From Umezawaea sp042738955 (GTDB lineage: Bacteria; Actinomycetota; Actinomycetes; Mycobacteriales; Pseudonocardiaceae), in contig NZ_JBHYHC010000029.1 of NCBI RefSeq assembly GCF_042738955.1, positions 19,819-83,818 of the forward strand: a DNA stretch of 64,000 nucleotides, read 5' to 3'. The notes beneath the pieces are model-generated. The model worked only from the letters and a program-made list of their open reading frames with translations. It made no database searches and was not told the DNA's origin. This document shows, one piece after another, positions 34,536-43,226 of this stretch (position 1 is the stretch's first letter; the number at the start of each line of letters is the position of its first letter). Both the position numbers and the translations under genes were made by a program.

Positions 34536-36734
34536 ATGGCGGGCGAGGGAGCGGTCCTGGAGGCCGTGCTGGAGCGGATCACCTTCGCCAACGAGGAGAC
34601 CGGGTACACGGTCGCGAAGGTCGACACCGGCCGCGGCGGCGGCGACCTGCTGACCGTCGTCGGCGCGCTGCTCGGGGCGCAGCCGGGCGAGTCGATCCGG
34701 ATGCGCGGCCGGTGGGGCTCGCACCCCCAGTACGGCAAGCAGTTCTTCGTGGACGACTACACGACCGTCCTGCCCGCGACGATCCAGGGCATCCGCCGCT
34801 ACCTCGGCTCCGGGCTGATCAAGGGCATCGGGCCGGTGCTGGCGGACAAGATCGTCACGCACTTCGGCGTGGACGCGCTCGACGTGATCGAGCAGACCCC
34901 CGAACGCCTCATCGAGGTGCCGAAGCTCGGACCCAAGCGCACCAAGGCGATCGCCGCCGCGTGGGAGGAGCAGAAGGCGATCAAGGAGGTGATGATCTTC
35001 CTCCAGGGCGTCGGGGTGTCGACGTCCCTCGCCGTGCGGATCTACAAGCAGTACCTGGACAGGTCGATCGACGTGGTTCGCCAGGAGCCGTACCGGCTCG
35101 CCTCGGACGTGTGGGGCATCGGCTTCCGGACCGCCGACGTGATCGCGAAGGCCGTCGGCATCCCGCACGACAGCCCGCAGCGGATCAAGGCGGGGCTCCA
35201 GTTCACGCTCTCGGAGGCCACCGGCAACGGGAACTGCTTCCTGCCCGACCAGTCGCTGATCGGCGAGGCCATCAAGATCCTCCAGGTCGACGCCGGGTTG
35301 GTGATCGACTGCCTGGCCGAGCTGGTGGACGAGGAGGGCGTGGTCCGCGAGGTGCTGCCGCTGGACGGCGAGGACGTGGCCGCGATCTACCTGGTCCCGT
35401 TCCACCGCGCGGAGATCTCGGTGGCGGGGCAACTCCGCAGGTTGCTGTCCACAGCGGATGAGCGGATGCCCGCGTTCGAGTCCGTGGACTGGACGCGCGC
35501 GTTCGCGTGGCTCGGCGCGTCGCTGGAGGAGAAGCAGCAGGAGGCGGTGAAACTGGCGCTGACCAGCAAGGTCGCCGTCCTCACCGGCGGGCCGGGCTGC
35601 GGCAAGAGCTTCACCGTGCGGTCGATCGTCCGGCTGGCCGTGGCGAAGGGGGCCTCGGTGGTGCTGGCCGCGCCGACCGGCCGGGCCGCCAAGCGCCTCA
35701 CCGAGCTGACCGGCCACGAGGCCCGCACCGTCCACCGGCTGCTGGAGCTCAAGCCGGGCGGCGACGCGGCGTTCGACCGCGACCGGCCGTTGGACGCGGA
35801 CCTGGTGGTCGTCGACGAGGCGTCCATGCTGGACCTGTTGCTGGCCAACAAGCTCATCAAGGCCGTCGCCCCCGGCGCGCACCTGCTGCTCGTCGGCGAC
35901 GTCGACCAGCTGCCGTCCGTCGGCGCGGGCGAGGTGCTGCGGGACGTGCTGTCGCCGGGCAGCCCGGTGCCGAACGTGCGGCTCACGCACATCTTCCGGC
36001 AGGCCCGGCAGTCCGGCGTGGTCACCAACGCCCACCGCATCAACTCCGGCGAGTACCCCGTAGTCCAAGGACTGCCGGACTTCTTCCTGTTCCCCGTGGA
36101 GGAGTCCGAGGAGGCCGCCGCGATGACCGTGGACGTGGTGTCCCGCCGCATCCCGGCCAAGTTCGGCCTCAACGCCCGCCGCGACATCCAGGTGCTGGCC
36201 CCGATGCACCGCGGCCCGGCGGGCGCGGGCGCGTTGAACGCGGTCCTGCAAGAGGCGTTGACGCCAGCCCGTGAAGGCCTGCCGGAACGCCGGTTCGGCG
36301 GCCGGGTGTTCCGGCTCGGCGACAAGGTCACGCAGATCCGCAACAACTACGACAAAGGTGTAAATGGTGTTTTCAACGGCACCATGGGAGTCGTGACGGC
36401 GTTGGACGTGGTCGAGCAGAAGCTCACGATCCGCACCGACGAGGACGAGGACGTCGACTACGAGTTCGGCGAACTCGACGAGTTGACCCACGCGTACGCG
36501 ATGACGATCCACCGTTCACAGGGCAGCGAATACCCGTGCGTCGTCATCCCGCTGACCACCAGCGCGTGGATGATGCTCCAGCGGAACCTGCTGTACACGG
36601 CCGTGACCAGGGCCAAGAAGCTCGTCGTGCTGGTCGGGTCGCGCAAGGCGATCGGGCAGGCGGTGCGCACGGTCGGCGCGGGTAGACGACACACCGCATT
36701 GGCCCACCGACTCGCTGTGGAAAAGTTTTTGTAG
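34536..36734 (+). CDS. recD2: RecD2-type ATP-dependent DNA helicase
   Basis: 732-residue superfamily 1B helicase of the RecD2 group (RecD-like without RecB/RecC). N-terminal OB-like part and helix-hairpin-helix repeats (LIKGIGPVLADKIVTHFG, VPKLGPKRTKAIA, VWGIGFRTADVIAKAVG), then motor domains with Walker A TGGPGCGKS (Lys357), DEASMLD, VGDVDQLPSVGAG and, in the C-terminus, the motif VI-like YTAVTRAKK and MTIHRSQGSEYP. It unwinds DNA 5' to 3' and has roles in repair. Length and motif order fit the family. Single gene; the promoter faces the two-component system. Confidence 0.95.
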   Translation: MAGEGAVLEAVLERITFANEETGYTVAKVDTGRGGGDLLTVVGALLGAQPGESIRMRGRWGSHPQYGKQFFVDDYTTVLPATIQGIRRYLGSGLIKGIGPVLADKIVTHFGVDALDVIEQTPERLIEVPKLGPKRTKAIAAAWEEQKAIKEVMIFLQGVGVSTSLAVRIYKQYLDRSIDVVRQEPYRLASDVWGIGFRTADVIAKAVGIPHDSPQRIKAGLQFTLSEATGNGNCFLPDQSLIGEAIKILQVDAGLVIDCLAELVDEEGVVREVLPLDGEDVAAIYLVPFHRAEISVAGQLRRLLSTADERMPAFESVDWTRAFAWLGASLEEKQQEAVKLALTSKVAVLTGGPGCGKSFTVRSIVRLAVAKGASVVLAAPTGRAAKRLTELTGHEARTVHRLLELKPGGDAAFDRDRPLDADLVVVDEASMLDLLLANKLIKAVAPGAHLLLVGDVDQLPSVGAGEVLRDVLSPGSPVPNVRLTHIFRQARQSGVVTNAHRINSGEYPVVQGLPDFFLFPVEESEEAAAMTVDVVSRRIPAKFGLNARRDIQVLAPMHRGPAGAGALNAVLQEALTPAREGLPERRFGGRVFRLGDKVTQIRNNYDKGVNGVFNGTMGVVTALDVVEQKLTIRTDEDEDVDYEFGELDELTHAYAMTIHRSQGSEYPCVVIPLTTSAWMMLQRNLLYTAVTRAKKLVVLVGSRKAIGQAVRTVGAGRRHTALAHRLAVEKFL

Positions 36735-36801
36735 ATCGCCCGGTGCGATTGAAGGCACACTGCTCCACGGCACGAATCCCAAGCCGTGAGGAAATCTCCC
36801 T

Positions 36802-37410
36802 GTGCGCACCCCACTCCTGTTCGCGGCGCTCGCCGTCACCACCCTGGTCGCGACGGGCTGCGGCACCACCACACCGGCCGCCTCCGCGGGCAACGGCACC
36901 GGCGGCGACACCACGCAACACGGCGCCCCCAGGGTCCACGCCCCGCTGGACTCCACGAAGGCGTCCCAGAAACCCTGCACCCTGCTGTCCGACGCGCAGC
37001 TGAAAACGTTGGGCATGGCGGGCACCAGCGGCGCCCAGGAAGCGACCCCGACCGGTCCGATCTGCTCGTGGGACGACCTGGACGGCACGAGCGGCCAGCA
37101 CGTCACCTTCACCTTCACCACGGGCAACGGCAACGGCGGCCTGGACCGCGTGTACGAGCTGAAGAGCACCTTCCAGCTCTTCGAACTGCAAGCGCCGCTC
37201 CAGGACTACCCGGCCTTGCTCAACGCCCCGACGGACGACCGCAAGAAGGGCACGTGCGCCTTCGTGGTCGGCATCTCGGACACCCAGATCCTCACCACCA
37301 CGGTCAAGATGCGCACAGGCGCCAAACCCGCCCCCCGCGTGGTCGAACCCTGCATCGTCGCCAGGGAAGCCGCAGACCTCGCCTTGACCAGCATCCGCGA
37401 ACAAGCCTGA
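36802..37410 (+). CDS. DUF3558 lipoprotein
   Basis: 202 residues. Lipoprotein signal LLFAALAVTTLVATGC, a low-complexity linker, then the DUF3558 domain with PCTLLSDAQLKTLGM near the start and conserved cysteines (PICSWDDL, CAFVVGI, PCIVAREAA). It is exported and membrane-anchored. DUF3558 proteins in this order of bacteria are often next to type VII (ESX) substrate genes, and a second copy occurs at 37905, sharing the LxxxQLxxLGM and C-W/ND patterns. Function unknown. Confidence 0.88.
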   Translation: MRTPLLFAALAVTTLVATGCGTTTPAASAGNGTGGDTTQHGAPRVHAPLDSTKASQKPCTLLSDAQLKTLGMAGTSGAQEATPTGPICSWDDLDGTSGQHVTFTFTTGNGNGGLDRVYELKSTFQLFELQAPLQDYPALLNAPTDDRKKGTCAFVVGISDTQILTTTVKMRTGAKPAPRVVEPCIVAREAADLALTSIREQA

Positions 37411-37595
37411 CCAGCGCCCGATTCGCCTACTGCGAGTAGCCATCCCTTTCGACCGCTTCCCGCAGTTTGTGAATGATCCTCAGTTGCTGACCACGGCCTT
37501 CCCACCTTCCCCATTCCACCAACAGCCGACAGTCCGTCCAGGTATCGTCACTCTCGGTTCGCAACCGTGCGACGTGTCCGGGAGGGACGCCACAC

Positions 37596-37901
37596 ATGAA
37601 CGCCGTGAAGGTGGAGCCCGCGGTCATCGAGGCCGCCATCAAGGAGTACACCGCGATCCGCGACGAGCTGGTCACGGCGTACACCAAGAGCGACCCGCTG
37701 GTGAAGATCAAGGGGCCCGGCAAGGACCGGCCGAGCGAGGTCTACGCGCTGGCCGCGAACAAGGTGGGACGCGACCACCTCCAGGCCAACCTGGACCTGC
37801 GCACGGCCATCGAAGGCCGGATCAGCCTGCTCCAGGCCACGCTCGACCAGTACCGGCAGACCGACCAGGGCAACGCCTCCGACCTCAAACCGAAGGACTG
37901 A
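37596..37901 (+). CDS. small helical protein with YxxxD tail (PE/WXG100-like ESX substrate candidate)
   Basis: 101 residues, two predicted amphipathic helices separated by a loop at GPGKDRPSE; no signal peptide, no WxG. Near the end Tyr86-Arg-Gln-Thr-Asp90 matches the YxxxD/E type VII secretion signal that follows the second helix of PE and WXG100 partners. It is encoded between two DUF3558 genes and before the PPE-like and EspG genes. GGGAGG precedes the ATG. A role as the small partner of the PPE-like protein at 38543 is an inference. Confidence 0.7.
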   Translation: MNAVKVEPAVIEAAIKEYTAIRDELVTAYTKSDPLVKIKGPGKDRPSEVYALAANKVGRDHLQANLDLRTAIEGRISLLQATLDQYRQTDQGNASDLKPKD

Positions 37902-37904
37902 CCG

Positions 37905-38543
37905 GTGCGACTTCCCGCCCTGCTCGCCCTGCTCGTCGTCACCCCTCTCGCTCTCGTGGGGTGCAGCAGTTCGACCGGTGGCACCGCCTCGACGAGCACC
38001 CCCACCTCGACCGGGACGAGCACCGGCGAGACCGGGTCGAACGGCGGCACCACCGAGCACGGCGCGCCCAAGGTGAAGACCCCCTTGGACTTCGCCAAGT
38101 CGTCGGCCAAGCCCTGCGGCCTGCTCAGCGCGGCCCAGCTCCAGCAACTCGGCATGACGGGAGCCGCGGGCAAGGACATCACCGCCGGGGCGGGGCCCGC
38201 GTGCGAGTGGAACGACTTCTCCGGCGCCAGCGGGCAGAGCGTCGGCTTCACGTTCGTCTCGGGCGACGGTGGCCTCGACTACCTGTACGAGACCAAGGAC
38301 ACCTTCGAGCTGTTCGAGCCGCAGCCACCGGTCCAGGGGTACCCCGCGCTGCTCAACTCCGCGCTCGACGCCCGCAAGAGCGGTGTGTGCACGTTGGACG
38401 TCGGACTGACGGACAAGCAGATCCTCACCACCACGGTGCAGATGAGGAGCGGCGGCACGCCCGCCCCGCGTTTCGCGGAGCCCTGCGTGGTGGCCAAGGA
38501 AGCCGTTGACCTCGCCCTGACCACCATCAAGGGAGGTTCGTGA
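37905..38543 (+). CDS. second DUF3558 lipoprotein
   Basis: 212 residues, with signal LPALLALLVVTPLALVGC, a Ser/Thr/Gly-rich linker (TSTPTSTGTSTGETG) and a DUF3558 domain beginning PCGLLSAAQLQQLGM. It is paralogous to the product of 36802-37410; the matching parts include ILTTTVxMRxGxxPAPR and C-V-KEA-DLAL near the ends. It begins 3 nt after the stop of the small substrate gene, and its TGA overlaps the ATG of the PPE-like gene, so it is in the same transcript as the ESX substrates. Confidence 0.9.
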   Translation: MRLPALLALLVVTPLALVGCSSSTGGTASTSTPTSTGTSTGETGSNGGTTEHGAPKVKTPLDFAKSSAKPCGLLSAAQLQQLGMTGAAGKDITAGAGPACEWNDFSGASGQSVGFTFVSGDGGLDYLYETKDTFELFEPQPPVQGYPALLNSALDARKSGVCTLDVGLTDKQILTTTVQMRSGGTPAPRFAEPCVVAKEAVDLALTTIKGGS

Positions 38544-39877
38544 TGGCGCCGCCCGCACCGGACTGCACCACTATGGACAACACCCGCGCCGAAGGGCTGT
38601 CGGGCAAGCAGATCTACGACCTGATGAACAGCGGACCGGGCACGGGGTCCCTGGAGGCCGGTAGTCACGCGGCGACGCTGGTGGCGGGCGACTACGCGAC
38701 CATCGAGGCCCGGCTGAAGTCGGTCAGTTCGACGCTCGGCGAAGGCTGGACGGGTTCCGCGGCTGCCTCCGCCCAGCAGGCCGCCTCGCCCATCAACAAG
38801 GCCGTCATCGAGATGCAGACCGCGCTGCACCAGGCGGACCGGGCGATCGGCAACCAGACCTACCAGTTCAACGCCAACAAGAACCAGCTCAAGCAGATGC
38901 CCGACAAGAAGCCCGAGAGCGGCTTCTGGAACGACCTCGCTCCGTGGGAGACGGACACGGACCGGGCGATCGCCGGGTACAACAACGACGAGGCCGAGAA
39001 CCGCCGCGTCTACACCGAGTACCAGGGCGCCAGCAACACCAACCGCGGTGAACTGCCTCCCGACATGGCCGGTGTCAACACCGACACCCTCGACGTCGAA
39101 GTCAAGGACACGACCGGCGAGTCGAACTCCACCCTGACGACCAACTCCAACGGGAAGTACACCAACAACCAGAGCAGCAGTTCCTCTTGGAACGGTGGGA
39201 ACAGCCAGGGGAACCAGGGGTCGGTGTCGGGGTTCACGTCGGTGCCTGGGGCCACTGGGACTGACGGGACCACGACCACCAGTGGTGATGTTGGTGTGCC
39301 CACGGTGCCGCCGCCGTCCGTGCAGAACCCTGGGCAGGGTGTTGGTGGTGGGGTGAACAACCCTGGTGGGGGTGGGGTTGGGTTTCCGCCGATTGGTGGG
39401 CCCGGTGGGGTTCGTGGCGGTGGTGGTGGAACTGGGCGGCCTGGCGGTGGGGGCGCTGGTGGGGTTCGTGGGTTTGGTGGTGGGCCTGCTGGTTCTGGGT
39501 CCGCTGGTAGTGGGCGTGGTGGGGCTGGTGTTGGTGGAGGGTTTGGGTCTGCTGGGCGGGGTGGAGTTGAGAGTGGGTTTGGGGCCGGGCAGCGGGGTGG
39601 GCTCGGTGGAGTGGTTGGTGAAGGTGTTGGTGGGCGTGGGGGGTTTGGGCCTGTCGGGTCCGGGGCTGTCGGGTCTGGGGTTGGTGGGGCTGGGGCGGTT
39701 GCTGGGCGGGGTGGGGCTGCTGGTGGGGCCGGTATGGGGGGAATGGGTGGTGGGCGTGGTGGGCCTGGGGAAGAGGATGGCGAGCACAAGTCGGCCGCTT
39801 ACCTGGTGAACGAGGAGAACGGCAACGAGATCGTCGGTGACATGCCGATGACCGCGCCTCCGGTGCTCGGTGGCTGA
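38543..39877 (+). CDS. PPE-like type VII secretion substrate with long Gly-rich tail
   Basis: 444 residues. The N-terminal 150 residues are helical with Trp69-Thr-Gly71 (GWTGSAA), the WxG turn of PPE/WXG100 proteins, and Tyr146-Asn-Asn-Asp-Glu150, a YxxxE secretion signal after FWNDLAPWETDTDRAI. Residues about 210-420 are a low-complexity Gly/Val/Pro tail. The last 30 residues return to a normal sequence ending VNEENGNEIVGDMPMTAPPVLGG. ATG 38543 is chosen because GGGAGG lies 6 nt upstream; GTG 38540 is too close to it. The EspG-type gene follows after 3 nt, as PPE proteins need such a chaperone. Confidence 0.85.
   Translation: MAPPAPDCTTMDNTRAEGLSGKQIYDLMNSGPGTGSLEAGSHAATLVAGDYATIEARLKSVSSTLGEGWTGSAAASAQQAASPINKAVIEMQTALHQADRAIGNQTYQFNANKNQLKQMPDKKPESGFWNDLAPWETDTDRAIAGYNNDEAENRRVYTEYQGASNTNRGELPPDMAGVNTDTLDVEVKDTTGESNSTLTTNSNGKYTNNQSSSSSWNGGNSQGNQGSVSGFTSVPGATGTDGTTTTSGDVGVPTVPPPSVQNPGQGVGGGVNNPGGGGVGFPPIGGPGGVRGGGGGTGRPGGGGAGGVRGFGGGPAGSGSAGSGRGGAGVGGGFGSAGRGGVESGFGAGQRGGLGGVVGEGVGGRGGFGPVGSGAVGSGVGGAGAVAGRGGAAGGAGMGGMGGGRGGPGEEDGEHKSAAYLVNEENGNEIVGDMPMTAPPVLGG
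39290..39780 (+). repeat. GT-rich low-complexity segment in the PPE-like gene
   Basis: About 490 bp encoding glycine-rich sequence with very frequent GGT/GGG and GTT codons and few C residues on this strand, unlike the C-rich third positions of neighbouring genes. Not an array of exact repeats. Confidence 0.75.
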
Positions 39878-39880
39878 GCG

Positions 39881-40630
39881 ATGTTGCGTGCGCCGATAAC
39901 GCTGACCCACGTGGCTTTCGACGTGCTGTGGCGCAGTGATGAGCTGGGTGAGCCGCACACCGCGTTGACGGTGCCGTCGCCCGGTGCCACGCACGACGAG
40001 CGGGACGTGATCGTGCGTGAGGTGTTCGGGCAGTTGGAGCGGATGGGGCTGGCGCAACGTGGGCAGGCGCATCCGGATGTGCGGGACGCGTTGCGGCTGA
40101 TCGCCAAGGCGGGCAACGAGTTCTACGGGTGGGTGGCGGACGGGCCCGCCGAGCCGCGGGCCGTGGTCGTGGCCGCTGGTGCTCGGGACGCCGTGCTGGT
40201 GGTGAAGGAACCCGACGTGCTGCGGTTCTTCCCGGTGAGTCCGACCGGGCCCGCGGAGGTGTTGGCGCGGCAGTTGCCGGACGTTCCTGCGGGACGTGGG
40301 CAGTCGATCAACGTGCGGGAAGCGGACTTCAAAGGCGCTGGGACCCAGGGGTGGGCGGCGCGGCGGGAAGACCCGGACGCGCGGGCGTTGCGCAGGCTGT
40401 TGGCTGAGCCGCGGATCGGGCTGTCCAAGCTGTACACGGCCCGGCGGGACGAGCGGGGCAGACACCAGCGGGCCGAGGAGTTCCTGACGGTGCTCGACGT
40501 CGCGGGCGGCGGCCGGTGGCTGATCAGCACGCAGTCGGACAGCTCCGGGCACCGGTGGATCATCGCGAACCCCGGCACGCCCCAGGGGATCGCCGAGAAG
40601 CTGTACCGGATGCGCGCGTCGCTGAACTAG
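39881..40630 (+). CDS. EspG-family type VII secretion chaperone
   Basis: 249-residue cytosolic protein of the ESX secretion-associated EspG family. Visible features: N-terminal LTHVAFDVLWRSDELGEPHTAL, AGNEFYGWVADG, VLVVKEPDVLRFFPVSPTGPAEVLARQLP, and the C-terminal RWLISTQSDSSGHRWIIANPG that is typical of actinobacterial members. EspG binds the tip of cognate PE-PPE pairs and keeps them soluble for export. It follows directly the PPE-like gene. No EccB, EccC, EccD or mycosin gene lies in the window, so export must use machinery coded elsewhere. Confidence 0.88.
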   Translation: MLRAPITLTHVAFDVLWRSDELGEPHTALTVPSPGATHDERDVIVREVFGQLERMGLAQRGQAHPDVRDALRLIAKAGNEFYGWVADGPAEPRAVVVAAGARDAVLVVKEPDVLRFFPVSPTGPAEVLARQLPDVPAGRGQSINVREADFKGAGTQGWAARREDPDARALRRLLAEPRIGLSKLYTARRDERGRHQRAEEFLTVLDVAGGGRWLISTQSDSSGHRWIIANPGTPQGIAEKLYRMRASLN

Positions 40631-40875
40631 CAGCACTAGCCGCGCACCGACCACAGAGGTCGTGAGCGGATAGGACGATGTCGAAGGCCCACGTTGGACG
40701 GCTTCTGACCGACCACAGCTCTCGCCCTGAACTCGCGCCTGTCGGCGTCACACCCATGGCGAGGTCGAGCCGCGTCCACGCTCGCGAAACCGGTAGGCGC
40801 TGAAGCGAGATCACGGCAGGCCGAGCGGCACGCCGTGGGATGCGGCGTGCGGCGCGGTCGTCCGGGGAAAGCGGG
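40631..40875. other. intergenic region after the ESX module
   Basis: 245 bp between two convergent genes. I see no gene, clear repeat or strong hairpin in it. Confidence 0.5.
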
Positions 40876-41118
40876 CTACTGGCGGTAGCCCTCCACGATG
40901 CCCTCGGGGCGGGCTTCGGCGGCGTCCGGGTCCATGCCCGCGGACCGTCGTGCGCGGCGTTGGCGCAGCAGGTCCCAGCACTGGTCGAGGCCTACCTCGA
41001 TCTGCTTGAGGCGCTGCGCCTCGTCGGCGGAGAGGCCTTCGCCGACCTTCGAGTTCTCCAGCTTGTGCTCCTCGGCGACGAGGCCGGTGATGCGCGAAAT
41101 GATTTCTTCATCGGTCAT
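40876..41118 (-). CDS. DUF2630 family protein
   Basis: 80-residue helical protein common in actinobacteria. Recognised by DEEIISRITGLVAEEHKLE, LSADEAQRLKQIEVGLDQCW and DLLRQRRARRSAGMDPD, ending EGIVEGYRQ. No signal or membrane segment. Function unknown. Divergent from the secreted carboxypeptidase gene, 149 nt away. Confidence 0.93.
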   Translation of the reverse strand: MTDEEIISRITGLVAEEHKLENSKVGEGLSADEAQRLKQIEVGLDQCWDLLRQRRARRSAGMDPDAAEARPEGIVEGYRQ

Positions 41119-41267
41119 GGGTCAGGACTACCCCCACCGCGGGGTGTCGCGCCACCGGACGTGTGCTCCCTCTCTTGGTCCATAACGCCCATGTATGGCC
41201 GGTTGGAGGGTGTGCGGGACGCGGTTCGTGCCTCATTCTCCAGCTCAACCCTGCGAGAGGATCAACC

Positions 41268-43034
41268 GTGTTGTCGAGAAAACGTTCGATGGTGTCCATC
41301 GCGGTCGCCATCGCGGCCGCGGGTGCGGTGATCACGAGCGGTGTACCTGGCACCGCCGGTCCACTGCCGGTCACGACGGCCGCCCAACCCGGTCCGACGT
41401 ACGTCTACAAGGTGCACGCGCCGCTCGGCGAGCAGTCGCAGAACCTCCTCAGCCGCGGCTTCGACGTGTTGGAGCAGCGCGAGGGCGACAGCCTGTTCGT
41501 GCTCGGCGGCAAGGACGAGGGCGCCCGTCTCCAGCAGGCCGGGTTCACCGCCGTGGTCGACCAGGTGATGGCGCCGCCGCAGTGGACGCCGCCCGCCAAG
41601 AAGTCCCAGGACGTCAGCGCCGCCGACATCAACGAGACCTTCTACGGCGGCTACCACACCGTCAACGCCCACTACTCCCACCTGGACGCCGTCGCGGCCC
41701 AGTACCCGGCCCTGTCGACCCTCGTCGACTACGGCGACTCGTGGAAGAAGACCCAGGGCGCGGGCGGCTACGACCTGCGCGCCATCTGCATCACCAAGAA
41801 GAACGCGGGCGACTGCGCGCTCGACCCGAACGCCCCGAAGCCCCGCTTCTTCGTCATGGGCCAGCTCCACGCCCGCGAACTCACCACCGGTGACGTCGCC
41901 TGGCGCTGGATCGACCACCTGACGTCGAGCTACGGCACCGACGCCGGCGTCACCGCGCTGCTCGACAGCACCGAGGTGTGGGTCGTCCCGCAGGCCAACC
42001 CCGACGGCGTCAACATCGTGCAGCAGGGCGGCAACTCGCCGATCTACCAGCGCAAGAACGCCAACGGCACCAACGGCTCCAACTGCTCCGGCTCGGCCAG
42101 CAGCCAGCTCGGCATCGACCTGAACCGCAACACCAGCTCGCACTGGGGCGGCCAGGGGACGTCCAGCGCGCCCTGCGACCAGACCTACAAGGGGCCGAGC
42201 GCCAACTCCGAGGTAGAGACCAAGGCGTTGCAGGCGTTGTGGCGCAGCCTCTACAAGGACAAGCGCGGCACCGCGCCCGGTGACGCCGCTCCCGCCGACA
42301 CCACGGGTGTCGTCGTCAGCATGCACAGCTATTCCAACCTGATCCTCTTCCCTTGGGGTTACGACTCGAACCAGAAGGCGGGCAATGACGCCCCGCTGCG
42401 GAAGATGGGCACCGACCTCCAGGCCATCGCGGGCGCGGGCTGGACCTCCGGCCAACCCGGTGAGGTGCTCTACAACGCCGCCGGTGCCACGGACGACTGG
42501 GTCTACGACGACCTCGGCGTGGCCAGCTTCGTGTGGGAGATCGGCCCCAGCAGCGGCTCGTGCAGCGGCTTCTTCCCGACCTACTCGTGCCAGGCCGGGA
42601 CGTTCTGGCCGAAGGTCAAGCCGATGCTGACGTACGCGGCCAACAAGGCGGCCAACCCCTACGGCACCACCACCCCGCCGCCCACCGGCTGCGACAAGCA
42701 GACCAACGACACCGACGTGGCCATCCCGGACCGCGGCGCCGCCGTCACCAGCACCATCACCATCGCGGGCTGCACGGGCAACGCCTCGGCCACCTCACAG
42801 GTCGAGGTCCACATCAAGCACACCTACCGCGGCGACCTGGTCGTCGACCTCGTCGCGCCGGACGGCACCTCCTACCGGTTGAAGTCCTCTGGGAGCGACT
42901 CGGCCGACAACATCGACACGACCTACACGACCAACCTGTCCACCGAACTGAGGAACGGTGACTGGAAGCTCAAGGTGCAGGACGTGGCCGCGCAGGACGT
43001 CGGCAACATCGACAGCTGGAGCCTGACGGTCTAG
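41268..43034 (+). CDS. secreted M14 zinc carboxypeptidase with P-domain
   Basis: 588-residue exported protease. Signal peptide (MVSIAVAIAAAGAVITSGV), a propeptide-like region, then the M14 catalytic domain with zinc ligands His201 and Glu204 (QLHARELTTGD) and His353 (SMHSYSN) and the catalytic Glu424 (FVWEIGP). After a short TTPPPTG linker the last about 110 residues form a proprotein-convertase P-domain (AIPDRGAAVTSTITI, VEVHIKHTYRGDLVVDLVAPDGT, GNIDSWSLTV). It would trim C-terminal residues from peptides outside the cell. GTG 41268 has GAGAGG 7 nt upstream and starts the signal peptide. Confidence 0.94.
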   Translation: MLSRKRSMVSIAVAIAAAGAVITSGVPGTAGPLPVTTAAQPGPTYVYKVHAPLGEQSQNLLSRGFDVLEQREGDSLFVLGGKDEGARLQQAGFTAVVDQVMAPPQWTPPAKKSQDVSAADINETFYGGYHTVNAHYSHLDAVAAQYPALSTLVDYGDSWKKTQGAGGYDLRAICITKKNAGDCALDPNAPKPRFFVMGQLHARELTTGDVAWRWIDHLTSSYGTDAGVTALLDSTEVWVVPQANPDGVNIVQQGGNSPIYQRKNANGTNGSNCSGSASSQLGIDLNRNTSSHWGGQGTSSAPCDQTYKGPSANSEVETKALQALWRSLYKDKRGTAPGDAAPADTTGVVVSMHSYSNLILFPWGYDSNQKAGNDAPLRKMGTDLQAIAGAGWTSGQPGEVLYNAAGATDDWVYDDLGVASFVWEIGPSSGSCSGFFPTYSCQAGTFWPKVKPMLTYAANKAANPYGTTTPPPTGCDKQTNDTDVAIPDRGAAVTSTITIAGCTGNASATSQVEVHIKHTYRGDLVVDLVAPDGTSYRLKSSGSDSADNIDTTYTTNLSTELRNGDWKLKVQDVAAQDVGNIDSWSLTV

Positions 43035-43226
43035 GAGCGGACGCGGGCAGTTCCGGTCGCCTGGCCCGCTGGTCGGGCCGGTGAGGTGATCGGAACTCCC
43101 GAACGCCCGTGAGTCGACCGCCCAGTGCGGTGATCGGAACGCCGGAACACCCGGAGAGTTGACCGCCCTGTGCGGTGATCGGTCGGGAGGCCACTCGGTC
43201 TCCCGACCGATTGCTGTCCGGCGTGC

